Source: Haloechinothrix halophila YIM 93223 (GTDB lineage Bacteria > Actinomycetota > Actinomycetes > Mycobacteriales > Pseudonocardiaceae). From it: a stretch of 64,000 nucleotides of DNA. The stretch is taken from contig NZ_KI632509.1 of the NCBI RefSeq assembly GCF_000504245.1, positions 3,267,751 to 3,331,750 on the forward strand, read 5' to 3'. Every line of letters starts with the position of its first letter. Positions within the stretch are counted from its first letter, which is position 1. Below are positions 28,751 through 37,609 of the stretch, piece by piece. The notes below the pieces were generated by a model. The model was not told the origin of the DNA. It saw only the letters and a list, made by a program, of their open reading frames with translations, and did no database searches. The position numbers and the translations under genes were made by a program.

Positions 28751-29947
28751 ATGATGAGTGCGAACGTCACCGAACCGACGGTCCGGGTGACCTGGACTGA
28801 TCCGGTGACCGGCACGCACGGCTACCTAGTCGTGCACAGCCTCGTCTCCGGCATCGCCACCGGCGGCACACGGATGCGGCCCGGTTGCACGTTGTCCGAG
28901 GTGGAGGACCTCGCCAGGGGTATGGCGACCAAGACCGCGACGTTCAACCTGCCAGTGGGCGGCGCCAAAGGTGGCATCGACTTCGACCCGAAGCACCCGG
29001 AGGCCCGCGGTGTGCTGCTGCGGTTCTGCGAGGCCATGCGGCCGTGGCTGGACAGGCACTGGGTCACCGCCGAGGACCTCGGCGTGCCGCAGCACTTCAT
29101 CGACGACGTCTTCGCCGAGTTGGGGCTGCAGCAGTCGTACCACGCGGCGATCAGCCGTTCCTCCGACCCGCAGCTGACGCTGCAGCGGGTGCACGCCGGT
29201 CTGAACACCCCGGTGCCTGGCGGGCTGCTGCTCGGTGACGTGATCGGCGGCTACGGCGTCGCGCAGGCATGCCTCGGCGTGGCGAACGCGTGGGGCATGG
29301 CCGAGGCCGACACCACGGTGGCGATCCAGGGCGTCGGCACCATGGGCGGCGGCGCGGCCTGGTACCTGCACGAGGCGGGGGTCACCGTGGTCGCGGTGGC
29401 CGACGCGGCTGGCACGCTGTACGACCCGGAGGGCTTGGACGTCCCCGCGCTGCTCGAGCTGCGGGACCGCTACGGCGAGATCGACCGGACGGCGGTGCCC
29501 GAGCGGGTGTGGCGGCTCGATCGGGACGCCATCGCGGGCATCAGCGCGGACATCTTCGTGCCCGCCGCGGTGTCGTACACGATCCGCGAGGACAACGCCA
29601 TGGACGTCGCGGCCCGCGCCGTCGTCGAAGCGGCGAACGCGGCGACCACCCCGCGGGCGGAGGCGATGCTGGCCGCGCGGAACATTCCAGTGATCCCGGA
29701 CTTCATCGCCAACGCCGGTGCCGCGACGTGGGCGTGGTGGCTGCTGCTCGGCGAAGTCGGCGCGGAGCCCGCCGACTCGTTCCTGCGGCTGCGCAGTGAG
29801 ATGCAGTCCAAGGTGGCGCTGGTCCTCGGCGACTGGGACACCTCCCGGGTGCCACCCCGCACGACCGGGCTGGCCATCGCCGACCGCAACCGCGCGGACC
29901 GGCTCGCGGAAGAAGCCGTCGGCCGCGGGGCGCTGGTCGTGCCATAG
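28751..29947 (+). CDS. Glu/Leu/Phe/Val dehydrogenase family protein
   Basis: A 398-residue NAD(P)-dependent amino-acid dehydrogenase. The catalytic Lys lies in LPVGGAKGGIDFDP near residue 77, TAEDLGVPQHFIDDVF near 114 lines the substrate pocket, and the Rossmann motif VAIQGVGTMGGGAAWYL is near 192. The C-terminal VEAANAATTPRAEAML and PDFIANAGA are conserved. The divergence from canonical GdhA suggests oxidative deamination of a branched-chain, aromatic or other amino acid rather than glutamate synthesis. ATG 28751 has GGAGG ten bases upstream. Divergent from a LysR gene. Confidence 0.88.
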   Translation: MMSANVTEPTVRVTWTDPVTGTHGYLVVHSLVSGIATGGTRMRPGCTLSEVEDLARGMATKTATFNLPVGGAKGGIDFDPKHPEARGVLLRFCEAMRPWLDRHWVTAEDLGVPQHFIDDVFAELGLQQSYHAAISRSSDPQLTLQRVHAGLNTPVPGGLLLGDVIGGYGVAQACLGVANAWGMAEADTTVAIQGVGTMGGGAAWYLHEAGVTVVAVADAAGTLYDPEGLDVPALLELRDRYGEIDRTAVPERVWRLDRDAIAGISADIFVPAAVSYTIREDNAMDVAARAVVEAANAATTPRAEAMLAARNIPVIPDFIANAGAATWAWWLLLGEVGAEPADSFLRLRSEMQSKVALVLGDWDTSRVPPRTTGLAIADRNRADRLAEEAVGRGALVVP

Positions 29948-29978
29948 CGGCGATGCACGGATGGACCGACACACGTCA

Positions 29979-29994
29979 CAGTACGTACGTACGG
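29979..29994. promoter_or_regulatory. Putative AcnR autoregulatory operator
   Basis: CAGTACGTACGTACGG matches CAGNACNNNCGTACTG at 12 of 13 defined positions. It is 37 bp before the acnR start. The GTACGTAC core is a perfect palindrome typical of TetR sites. Confidence 0.7.
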
Positions 29995-30030
29995 ATTGCG
30001 TTAGGCTGACCCTGGTGTCAAGATCGCAGG

Positions 30031-30618
30031 GTGCCCAGGGTCAGCCAGCACCATCTCGACGCCCGCCGCAGGCAGATCCTCGACGGCGCCCGCGTCTGCT
30101 TCGCGCGCCATGGCTACGAGGGCGCGACCGTACGGCGGCTGGAGGAGACGATCGGCCTCTCCCGAGGTGCGATCTTCCACCACTTCAAGGACAAGGAGTC
30201 GCTGTTCCTCGCCCTCGCCGAGGATGACGCCGCCCGGATGGCCGATGTCGTCGCCGAGCAGGGCTTGGTGCAGGTCATGCGCAAGCTACTCGCCGGTGAC
30301 GGTGAGCACCCCGCCGACTGGCTCGGCACCCGGCTCGAGGTGTCCCGGCGGCTGCGCACCGACCCGGACTTCCGGCGGCGCTGGGCCGAGCGCTCGCAGC
30401 AGCTCACCACCGCGACCCGGAACCGGCTGCTGCGCCGCCGCGAAGCCGGCCAGCTCAGGCAGGACGTCGATATCAACGTCTTGACGTCGTTCCTCGAGCT
30501 GGTGCTGGAAGGACTGGTCTCCCACCTCGCCATGGGCCTGCCAGCCGACGATCTGGAGCCGGTGCTCGACCTCGTCGAGGAGACCACCCGGCGGCACCAG
30601 CCCCAGGAGGACGAGTGA
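30031..30618 (+). CDS. acnR: AcnR-like TetR repressor of aconitase
   Basis: A 195-residue TetR regulator closely resembling corynebacterial and mycobacterial AcnR. Diagnostic stretches are HGYEGATVRRLEETIGLSRG, IFHHFKDKESLFLALAEDDA and the RLEVSRRLRTDPDFRRRWAER region. AcnR represses acn and itself in Corynebacterium, where it is encoded beside acn. Here it lies 8.9 kb downstream of acnA, separated by the accessory genes, but matching operator-like sites precede both genes. GTG start at 30031. The family identity is by recognition; the regulation is inference from the sites. Confidence 0.87.
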   Translation: MPRVSQHHLDARRRQILDGARVCFARHGYEGATVRRLEETIGLSRGAIFHHFKDKESLFLALAEDDAARMADVVAEQGLVQVMRKLLAGDGEHPADWLGTRLEVSRRLRTDPDFRRRWAERSQQLTTATRNRLLRRREAGQLRQDVDINVLTSFLELVLEGLVSHLAMGLPADDLEPVLDLVEETTRRHQPQEDE

Positions 30619-30880
30619 AGCCCTCCGGCCCTGCGCATCCGCTATCCGGAGGAAGTACCCTAAAGCTAGGCACGGCGTAGCATGATGTCCCGTTGGTCGG
30701 ATTACGCCTCCGGCGTGCCACCCTACGTACCCGAGCCCACTGGGCCTACCCGCCAGACTTCACGAGGAGTGAGACGTTTCCCGTGCGCGATGCGCAGTCA
30801 TCGGGCGACAGTACCGAGCCGGGCTTACCGCCCGGCGAACCCCAAGCGATCTGCCCTGCCCCGATCCGGGGTGCTGACTG

Positions 30881-32224
30881 ATGGACGTCGTACTCACCAT
30901 CGGCGGCGTCACTCTCTTCTTGCTGCTGACCGTCGGCACCGGTCTCGCGGTCGCCGCTGAGTTCTCTCTCACCGCGCTGGAGCGCAGCACCGTCGACGCC
31001 AACGTGCGCCAGGTCGGTGACCGCCGCTCCAAGACCGTCCTCAGGGCGCACCGGACACTCTCGTTCCAGCTGTCAGGCGCCCAGGTCGCCATCACCATCA
31101 CCACGCTGGTCAGCGGATATCTTGCTGAACCCATCATCGGCAGCCTGCTACGCCCGGCGCTCGACGCGGTTGGTCTCGGCGAGGCAGCGGCGCGGGCGAC
31201 GTCGTTGACGCTGGCGCTGCTCATCGCGACCTCGTTGTCCATGATCATCGGCGAGATGGTGCCGAAGAACCTGGCCATCGCCAGGCCACTCGCCACCGCC
31301 CGCGCCGTCGCCGGGTATCACGCCGGGTTTTCCTCGCTGTTCGGCTGGCTGATCCGGCTGATGAACAACAGCGCGAACCGGGTGGTGAGCAAGTTCGGCA
31401 TCGAGCCAGCCGAGGAATTACGTTCCGCCCGCTCGCCGCAGGAACTCGGCTCGATCGTGCGCTCCAGCGCCGAACACGGCACCTTGGAGTCGGAGACGGC
31501 GGTTCTGCTGGACAAGTCATTGCGCTTCGGCGACCGCACCGCCGATGAGCTGATGACGCCCCGGGTGCAGCTCGCCTCGCTATCGGCGGACAGCTCGGTC
31601 AACCAGCTCCTCTCGCTCGCCCGCGAGACCGGCTTCTCCCGCTTCCCGGTCTACAGCGAGGATCTCGACGACATCGGCGGCGCGGTGCACATCAAGCAGG
31701 CGTTCACCGTGCCGATAGCCGAGCGCAACCAGGTCAAGGCCGGTGCGCTGATGCGTCCGGTCCCCACGGTGCCCGAGTCACTGCCCGGCGACGCGCTGCT
31801 GAACCGGCTTCGCGACTCCAGCTTCCAGCTCGCCATCGTCGTCGACGAGTACGGCGGTACGGCCGGACTGGTCACGCTGGAGGACGTCGTCGAGGAGATC
31901 GTCGGTGACGTCCGAGACGAGCACGATGTCGGCGAGGCGCCGCCCTCGCAGCGCATCGACGAGGACAGCTGGCTGGTCTCCGGGCAGCTGCGGCCGGACG
32001 AGCTGGCCGACGCCACTGGATTCGAGATGCCGGAGGGCGACTACGAGACCGTCGCCGGGCTGGTGCTCACGCTGCTGGGAGAGATTCCCGCACAAGGCGA
32101 GTACGTCGACGTCGACGGCTGGCGGCTCACCGTCACCAGCATGGACCGGCACCGCATCGCGGAGCTGAGCGTGCACCGGCTCAACGGCGTCACCAACGAC
32201 GAGCGTGCGGAGGTGGACCAGTGA
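30881..32224 (+). CDS. CNNM/CBS-domain transporter, CorC-HlyC type (first)
   Basis: A 447-residue membrane protein with an N-terminal CNNM (DUF21) domain of about four helices (residues 4-130, including IIGEMVPKNLAIARP), a cytoplasmic CBS pair from about 210 (DELMTPRVQL ... VDEYGGTAGLVTLEDVVEEI) and a C-terminal transporter-associated CorC_HlyC domain (ETVAGLVLTLLGEIP). Relatives export or sense Mg2+ or other divalent cations; hemolysin is a historical label. Its stop overlaps the second paralogue by four bases (GTGA), so the pair are probably co-translated, perhaps as a heterodimer. The 262-bp leader contains GCCGGGC/GCCCGGC and CCCCG/CGGGG hairpins. Confidence 0.9.
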   Translation: MDVVLTIGGVTLFLLLTVGTGLAVAAEFSLTALERSTVDANVRQVGDRRSKTVLRAHRTLSFQLSGAQVAITITTLVSGYLAEPIIGSLLRPALDAVGLGEAAARATSLTLALLIATSLSMIIGEMVPKNLAIARPLATARAVAGYHAGFSSLFGWLIRLMNNSANRVVSKFGIEPAEELRSARSPQELGSIVRSSAEHGTLESETAVLLDKSLRFGDRTADELMTPRVQLASLSADSSVNQLLSLARETGFSRFPVYSEDLDDIGGAVHIKQAFTVPIAERNQVKAGALMRPVPTVPESLPGDALLNRLRDSSFQLAIVVDEYGGTAGLVTLEDVVEEIVGDVRDEHDVGEAPPSQRIDEDSWLVSGQLRPDELADATGFEMPEGDYETVAGLVLTLLGEIPAQGEYVDVDGWRLTVTSMDRHRIAELSVHRLNGVTNDERAEVDQ

Positions 32225-33297
32225 ATGACCTGGTCGCGATCCTGCTGATCGTGCTACTCCTCGCCGCGAACGCGTTCTTCGTCGGCGCCGAGTTCGCCCT
32301 GATCTCGTCGCGCCGCGACCGGCTGGAGGCGCTGCTCGAGCAGGGTATGCAGCGGGCGCGGATCGTGATCAACGCGAGCAAGAACGTGTCGCTGATGCTG
32401 GCGGGCGCGCAGCTCGGCATCACCATCTGTTCGCTGCTGCTGCTCACTGTCGGCGAACCGGCGGTAGCACACCAGCTCGAGCTGGCGGTCGGTCTGTTCG
32501 GGCTGGACCTGCCCATCTACGTGGTGCACGCCATCTCGTTCACCGTTGCACTTGGCGTGATGACGCTGCTGCACGTGCTTCTCGGCGAGATGGTGCCGAA
32601 GAACTTGGCGATCGCGGAGCCGGAGCGGCTGGCGCTGTGGCTGGTGCCGGTACACGTCGGCTGGGTCAAGATCGCGCGGCCGTTCATCTGGTTGCTGAAC
32701 TTCCTCGCCAACTCGCTACTGCGCCTGGTGCGGGTCACCCCGAAGGACGAGCTCGAGACCGCCTACACCTCGCACGAGCTGGCTGAACTGCTCAGTGAAT
32801 CGCGCCGGGAAGGTCTGCTGGAGCGTTCCGAACACCGCAGGCTCAGCCAGGCGCTGTCCTCGGCGGCCAAGTCGGTCGCCGACGTGCTCGTCCCCAACGC
32901 GGAGCTGACGACGCTGCCGCGCGGCGCCACCGTCGGCGACGTCGAGCGCGCGGTGTCGTCCACCGGCTTCTCCCGGTTCCCGATCAGGACGCCAAGCGGC
33001 AAGCTGACCGGATACATCCACGTCAAGGACATCCTCGACCTCGCCAATGCCGCACCGGACACCACGGTGCCCGCGCAGAAGCTCCGGCGGCTGACGACGT
33101 TGCGCTCGGACGCACGGCTGGATCAGGCGCTCTCGACGATGCGCCACGACAACAGCCACCTCGCCACGGTCGTCGGCGAGGACGGTGGCATCGTCGGGGT
33201 GGTGGCGCTGGAGGACATGCTGGAGGAATACGTCGGCACGGTCCGCGATGGCACCCACGTCACGATCGGCCGCAGACCCCACCCCAGGACGGCATGA
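32221..33297 (+). CDS. CNNM/CBS-domain transporter (second, lacking CorC_HlyC domain)
   Basis: A 358-residue paralogue of the upstream gene. The CNNM domain is present (LAANAFFVGAEFALISSRRD, LLGEMVPKNLAIAEPERLAL) and a CBS pair follows (ADVLVPNAELTTLP ... VVGEDGGIVGVVALEDMLEE), but it ends right after CBS2 without the C-terminal transporter-associated domain. The tandem long/short arrangement is common in Actinobacteria. It overlaps both neighbours: GTGA with the first transporter, ATGA with the unknown gene at 33294. The cation specificity is not readable. Confidence 0.9.
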   Translation: MNDLVAILLIVLLLAANAFFVGAEFALISSRRDRLEALLEQGMQRARIVINASKNVSLMLAGAQLGITICSLLLLTVGEPAVAHQLELAVGLFGLDLPIYVVHAISFTVALGVMTLLHVLLGEMVPKNLAIAEPERLALWLVPVHVGWVKIARPFIWLLNFLANSLLRLVRVTPKDELETAYTSHELAELLSESRREGLLERSEHRRLSQALSSAAKSVADVLVPNAELTTLPRGATVGDVERAVSSTGFSRFPIRTPSGKLTGYIHVKDILDLANAAPDTTVPAQKLRRLTTLRSDARLDQALSTMRHDNSHLATVVGEDGGIVGVVALEDMLEEYVGTVRDGTHVTIGRRPHPRTA

Positions 33298-34178
33298 TCG
33301 CTGCCGAACACCTGCCGGAGCGGGAGTGGCAGGCACTGGCGGCCGCTCACCGCGACCGGATGCGTATCTGGACCGCGCCGCACCGCGCGCGCAAGGCGCG
33401 GAGCGAGCCCCATCCGGTGTTCGACTTCCTGTTCACCTACTACTCGCACCGGCCGTCGCTGCTGGAACGCTGGCATCCCGGCCCGTCGCGGGTGCTCGCT
33501 GGGGACGCGGCACGAGATTTCCTGCGCCGCGACGAGTACATCGCCACCCCCGACGGCGTGCGGCTGGATCTCACTCGGCTGTCGGCGAAACGGCTCAGCA
33601 CGGTGCGGTTCATCCGTTCGCTGCTGCGCGCGACCGCCGACCGCCCCGCGCGACTGAACTGCTTCGGGCTGCACGAGTGGGCCATGGTGTACCGGCTCAG
33701 CGACGACGAGGTTCGCCACGCCGGGGTGCCGTTGCGGCTCGGCGGCTCGGGAACCGACGACGTCGTTGAGTCGCTGGACATCCGGTGCAGCCACTACGAC
33801 GCCTTCCGGTTCTTCACCAAGCCCGCTACTCCACGTAACACTCTGTCCCCCACTCGTGCGACCCAGCGAGACCACGAGCAACCGGGCTGCCTGCACGCCA
33901 ACATGGACGTCTACAAGTGGGCGTACAAGCTCTATCCGTACGTACCAGCCGAGTTGGTCGCCGACTGTTTCGAGCTCGCCGCCGAGATAAGGGAGATGGA
34001 CATGCGAGCGAGTCCCTACGACCTCTCCGACTACGGCTACCAGGCGATTCATATTGAAACCCCCGAGGGGAGGGCGGAGTACGCCCGGCGTCAGGCTGCC
34101 TTCGCGCGCCGGTCAGCACCGTTGCGGAAACGGCTCATCGAGGTGTGTGACACGCTGCTCGCCGACGCAGCGTTGTGA
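33294..34178 (+). CDS. Unknown protein, often labelled 3-methyladenine DNA glycosylase
   Basis: A 294-residue soluble protein of an actinobacterial family that databases often call 3-methyladenine DNA glycosylase, though I see no helix-hairpin-helix or other glycosylase signature. Recognisable conserved stretches are PVFDFLFTYYSHRPSLLERWHP, NCFGLHEWAMVYR, CSHYDAFRFFT, QPGCLHANMDVYKWAYKL and DLSDYGYQAIHIETPEGR. Multiple conserved His, Asp, Cys and Tyr suggest an enzyme or metal site. The ATG overlaps the stop of the CNNM gene (ATGA), which ties its expression to cation transporters. Function unknown. Confidence 0.75.
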   Translation: MIAAEHLPEREWQALAAAHRDRMRIWTAPHRARKARSEPHPVFDFLFTYYSHRPSLLERWHPGPSRVLAGDAARDFLRRDEYIATPDGVRLDLTRLSAKRLSTVRFIRSLLRATADRPARLNCFGLHEWAMVYRLSDDEVRHAGVPLRLGGSGTDDVVESLDIRCSHYDAFRFFTKPATPRNTLSPTRATQRDHEQPGCLHANMDVYKWAYKLYPYVPAELVADCFELAAEIREMDMRASPYDLSDYGYQAIHIETPEGRAEYARRQAAFARRSAPLRKRLIEVCDTLLADAAL

Positions 34179-34330
34179 TCTCTCTCGCACTAGGCACCGA
34201 ATGGACTAGCATCACGGTCCGTTTCCGGAGTGTCGTCACGATTGGTCGCCCCATGTGACCTGTTGGAGTGATAGGGTTCATGGCCGACAAAGCGACGGCA
34301 TCGATTCGATCTCGAAAGGATATCGACAGT

Positions 34331-35845
34331 ATGGGGCGACACAGCAGGCCCGATCCGCCCCCGAGCCGGCGCAGTCTCGAACCTTCCCCTCACTCAGCAC
34401 CGCAGGGACGCAGACGACGCGCGGTCGACGAAGACCACCCCAGCGGCCCGCTCCCCCAGGTTTCCGGCTACCACGAACCGATCACGTCGCCCCCCGACGA
34501 CCTGAGCGACCTAGAGGCGCCCACGCGCAGGAATCAGTCCGGCGAGGACATCAGCGGCCTGGCGGGCGCGGACGCCACCGAATCCGGATACTTCGGCGGC
34601 GCCGGATATTTCAGTGACTTCGGCGGCTACACGGACATCGGCGACTCTCGGGACGACTCCGACGTCCGCGTGCTCGCGGGACTCGGGTATGACCTCGGAA
34701 ACCCCGACGTTGAGAGCCTGGACAGCGCCGGTGGCATCGAGGAGCTGGAAGCCCCCACGACGAAGACCTCGCCCGACGACCTGGACGTCCCGACCACCAA
34801 GACGTCCGGCACCGCGGAGCTGGAGGCGCCCACGACGAAGACGTCCTTCGGGATGAAACGCCGCCGTCGCCGCGAGCCAGAGCCGGACGTTCCCGAGGAC
34901 CTGGACGCGCCCACCCGCAAGCACTCGCCCGGCCCGAAACGACGTCGCGCGGAACCCACCGAGGACGAGCTCCGGCAGAAGCGCCGTCGGTCTACGGAGA
35001 AGGCCGGGCGGCGCGCCGCGCCGGCCGAGTCCGCACCGACGGCGGAGGCGAGCGGCGACGCGACCGAAGGCGCGCCGGACGACAGCGCCGTCCCGAGCAC
35101 GACGTCGTCCCGCGCGGAGCGCGCTGCGTCCGCGGAACGGTCCGGCGCGAAGAAGCGGCCCACGCGGCCGAGGCCAGGGCCGTGGTCGAAGCACGCCGGG
35201 TCGGCGCGCACGGAAGCCAGCGCGGAGGCGAAGTCCCGCACGGAGTCGCCTGCCGAGTCCGAGTCTCGCTCGGCGGCGCAGCCAAGCGAAACCGGCTATC
35301 ACCGTGCCGTCGGCACGTCCCGGCGCGGAATCGCCAAGTGGCCGGTCGCGGTCGCGGCCGTGCTCGCGCTACTCGCGCTCGGCGGGCTGGGTGCGGTCTG
35401 GGCGAACAAGACACTCAACGCGCAGGCCGAAGCCGAGGCCAACAGCTGCACCGAGGGCAACCGCACGCTGCGGGTCACGACGACACCGACCATCGAGGAC
35501 GCCGTCACCACGGCCGCCACGAAGTGGAACGCCGACAAGCCGCCGGTGTACTCGCACTGCGCCACCGTCGAAGTTACCGCGAAGGCCTCGGACAAGGTGC
35601 TGCCGACGCTGCGTAAGACCAAGGCCACCGCGGTGCCCGCCGTCTGGATCACGCCGTCAGCCGAATGGGCCGAGAAGCTCGCCAAGACGAACCCGGAACG
35701 GGTGTCGAGCACCGCGGAGCCGCTGAAGAACGCCAATGGCACCTATTACACCTACGTCGTCGTGGGTGGCTCGGGTGTGGACGAGATCCAGCAACGGGCG
35801 GCGCAGAAGTTCCGCGACTACGTGCGCGAGGTCTTGGCGCAGTAG
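34331..35845 (+). CDS. Single-pass membrane protein with repeated LEAPTTKTS-type motif
   Basis: A 504-residue protein of unknown function. Residues 1-335 are a disordered cytoplasmic tail starting MGRHSRPDPPPSRR, with Arg/Lys clusters and five copies of a short motif (LEAPTRRNQS ~60, LEAPTTKTSP ~138, LDVPTTKTSG ~150, LEAPTTKTSF ~164, LDAPTRKHSP ~191). One transmembrane helix spans about 336-358. The external part (359-504) has two Cys and resembles the first lobe of a substrate-binding protein (TLRVTTTPTIEDAVTTAATKW). ATG 34331 is chosen because AAAGGA precedes it and MGRHSR starts are common in this group. Earlier in-frame starts exist at 34268 and 34280. Confidence 0.75.
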   Translation: MGRHSRPDPPPSRRSLEPSPHSAPQGRRRRAVDEDHPSGPLPQVSGYHEPITSPPDDLSDLEAPTRRNQSGEDISGLAGADATESGYFGGAGYFSDFGGYTDIGDSRDDSDVRVLAGLGYDLGNPDVESLDSAGGIEELEAPTTKTSPDDLDVPTTKTSGTAELEAPTTKTSFGMKRRRRREPEPDVPEDLDAPTRKHSPGPKRRRAEPTEDELRQKRRRSTEKAGRRAAPAESAPTAEASGDATEGAPDDSAVPSTTSSRAERAASAERSGAKKRPTRPRPGPWSKHAGSARTEASAEAKSRTESPAESESRSAAQPSETGYHRAVGTSRRGIAKWPVAVAAVLALLALGGLGAVWANKTLNAQAEAEANSCTEGNRTLRVTTTPTIEDAVTTAATKWNADKPPVYSHCATVEVTAKASDKVLPTLRKTKATAVPAVWITPSAEWAEKLAKTNPERVSSTAEPLKNANGTYYTYVVVGGSGVDEIQQRAAQKFRDYVREVLAQ

Positions 35846-35957
35846 CCGCGCGGTACGTCCCGGGTTGTCCGGCGCGCCCTGTCTGGCGCGGTGAGCCACC
35901 CCACCCGGGGTACCTACACACCGGCGTCGCCGTCCAGTGACGAGGGATGATGCCGGA

Positions 35958-37223
35958 GTGACCACCCGCGCGCCCGCAGCCCCGCCACGACGGCACGTGC
36001 GCCGTCGCGCGCTCGCGCTGCTGCTGATCGGCACGGCCGTCGTGCACACGACGATGTTCCTGTCGAAGCCGATCGTGTCGTACCGGGTGCTCGCGCTCGG
36101 CGGCGACGAGATCGACGTCGGTGTGGTCGCGGCGGCCAGCGCGTTGTTGCCGATCTTCCTCGCGATTCCGATGGGCCGGTTCTCCGACAGGGGACGCGTG
36201 CCGATACTGCTCGTATCCGGCGCGATCGTGCTGATCGCGGGACCACTAGGACTGGCCAACGTCGAGTCGATACTCGGCGTCGGACTGGTCAACGCGGCCT
36301 ACGGGTTCGGTCTGCTGGCGTTGATGGTCGCCGGGCAGGCGGTGGTCGTGGCACTGTCCGGACCGGGTGAGCGTGACCGCAACTTCGGCTGGTTCACCGC
36401 GTCGGCGTCGCTGGGACAAATGCTCGGGCCGCTGCTTGGCGGCTGGGTGATGGGCGCGTCGAGCGGCCCGCTGCTGGCCGACACCACCGCGGCGTTCCTG
36501 ACCGGCAGCGGTGTCGCGGTCGGCGCACTGCTCGCGTACGGCCTTGTCGTGGTGGTCTTACGAGGCAGCGCGGCGTTCGGACCGAGCGTTTCGGAGACGT
36601 CACGTGCCGACGGCACCGCTGGCGCATCGAACAGCGCCTCGGACAGTGCCGGGCGCGGCTCCGCACTGGCGCTGCTGCGGAACCGGCAACTCGCGGTGGC
36701 GGTGTTCGTCAGCTTCGCGTTCATCTCCGGCGTCGACCTGCTCATCGCCTATCTGCCGGTGTTCGGTGAGCACGCCGGGCTCTCCCCCAGCCTGGTCGGC
36801 ACGATGCTCGCCATCAGGGCAGGACTGTCGTTCATCACCAGGCTGTTCCTCGACTCACTGGTGCGGCTGGCGGGACGGCTGGTGGTGATCGTGGTCAGCG
36901 CCGCCGTGGCGACCGCGACGATGCTCGCCATCGTCGTCAGCTCGGGCCCATTCATGCTCGGCGCGTTGATGGTCCTGCTGGGCCTGACGCTGGGCCTCGG
37001 CCAGCCGCTGACGATGACCTGGGTCGTGGAACAAGCGCCGCAGCGGCTGCGCGCGACGGCGCTGGCGCTGCGGATCACCGGCAACCGCGTCGCGCAGACG
37101 ACCGCGCCCGCGCTCGCGGGCGGACTGTCCAGCCTGATCGGCGTCGCGGGACCGTTCGTGCTCGCTGCCCTCTTGCTCGGCGCGGCGGGCGCGAGCGTCG
37201 TGCCATTCCTGCGGTCCCGCTGA
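35958..37223 (+). CDS. Major facilitator superfamily permease
   Basis: A 421-residue polytopic protein with about twelve hydrophobic helices and a central cytoplasmic loop near residues 200-225. The MGRFSDRGRVPILL stretch after helix 2 is the MFS loop signature (G-x3-D-x-x-G-R). GWFTASASLGQMLGPLLGGW lies in helix 5, typical of drug/proton antiporters. The substrate is unknown; the exporter label is inference from the motif. GTG 35958 has GAGGG eleven bases upstream. GTG 35937 is possible. It shares no operon with the neighbouring toxin-antitoxin pair. Confidence 0.88.
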   Translation: MTTRAPAAPPRRHVRRRALALLLIGTAVVHTTMFLSKPIVSYRVLALGGDEIDVGVVAAASALLPIFLAIPMGRFSDRGRVPILLVSGAIVLIAGPLGLANVESILGVGLVNAAYGFGLLALMVAGQAVVVALSGPGERDRNFGWFTASASLGQMLGPLLGGWVMGASSGPLLADTTAAFLTGSGVAVGALLAYGLVVVVLRGSAAFGPSVSETSRADGTAGASNSASDSAGRGSALALLRNRQLAVAVFVSFAFISGVDLLIAYLPVFGEHAGLSPSLVGTMLAIRAGLSFITRLFLDSLVRLAGRLVVIVVSAAVATATMLAIVVSSGPFMLGALMVLLGLTLGLGQPLTMTWVVEQAPQRLRATALALRITGNRVAQTTAPALAGGLSSLIGVAGPFVLAALLLGAAGASVVPFLRSR

Positions 37224-37237
37224 GCAGCGCGGCGGAC

Positions 37238-37609
37238 TCACCACGCCGTAGTCGTGAGCCGCGCGGCGATCAGATCGACGTCGTCCAGGTCGCCTGCCGC
37301 GACAGCCATCACCAGTTCGTAGGCTTCGTCGTCGGTCAGCGTCAACCGCAGACCGTTGACGCCGAGGTACGTGAAGGTCGCGGCCAGTGCCAGTCGTTTG
37401 TTGCCGTCGATGAGCGGATGGTTGCGGGCGAGGGAATGCAGCAGTGCTGCCGCCTTCTCAGTCAGCGACGGGTAGGCATCCTTCCCGAAGATCATAGCCT
37501 GCGGGCGAGCGAGCGCAGCTTCCAGCATGCCCGCATCCCGGATGGGGACGTCACCCGCAAGAGTGCGGTCCGCGATGTGTAGCAGATCCTCGAATTCGAG
37601 ATGAATCAT
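37238..37609 (-). CDS. Doc-type toxin (Fic fold)
   Basis: A 123-residue Doc family toxin. The phosphotransfer motif HPLIDGNKRLAL (about 63-74) matches H-x-F-x-D-G-N-K-R with Leu for Phe. Doc phosphorylates elongation factor EF-Tu and halts translation. MIHLEFEDLLHIADRTL at the start and the VMAVAAGDLDDVDLIAARL tail fit the compact Doc fold, which lacks the larger Fic inhibitory helix. The start overlaps the antitoxin stop by four bases, so the pair is translationally coupled. Confidence 0.9.
   Translation of the reverse strand: MIHLEFEDLLHIADRTLAGDVPIRDAGMLEAALARPQAMIFGKDAYPSLTEKAAALLHSLARNHPLIDGNKRLALAATFTYLGVNGLRLTLTDDEAYELVMAVAAGDLDDVDLIAARLTTTAW

Noticed and set aside
30619-30880. M-box Mg2+ riboswitch before the CNNM operon
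   Set aside because: A TGCCACCC-like fragment and hairpins are present, but the rest of the conserved M-box core is missing.
33294-34178. True 3-methyladenine DNA glycosylase
   Set aside because: No helix-hairpin-helix or AlkA/Tag/AAG signature seen; the label is probably historical.
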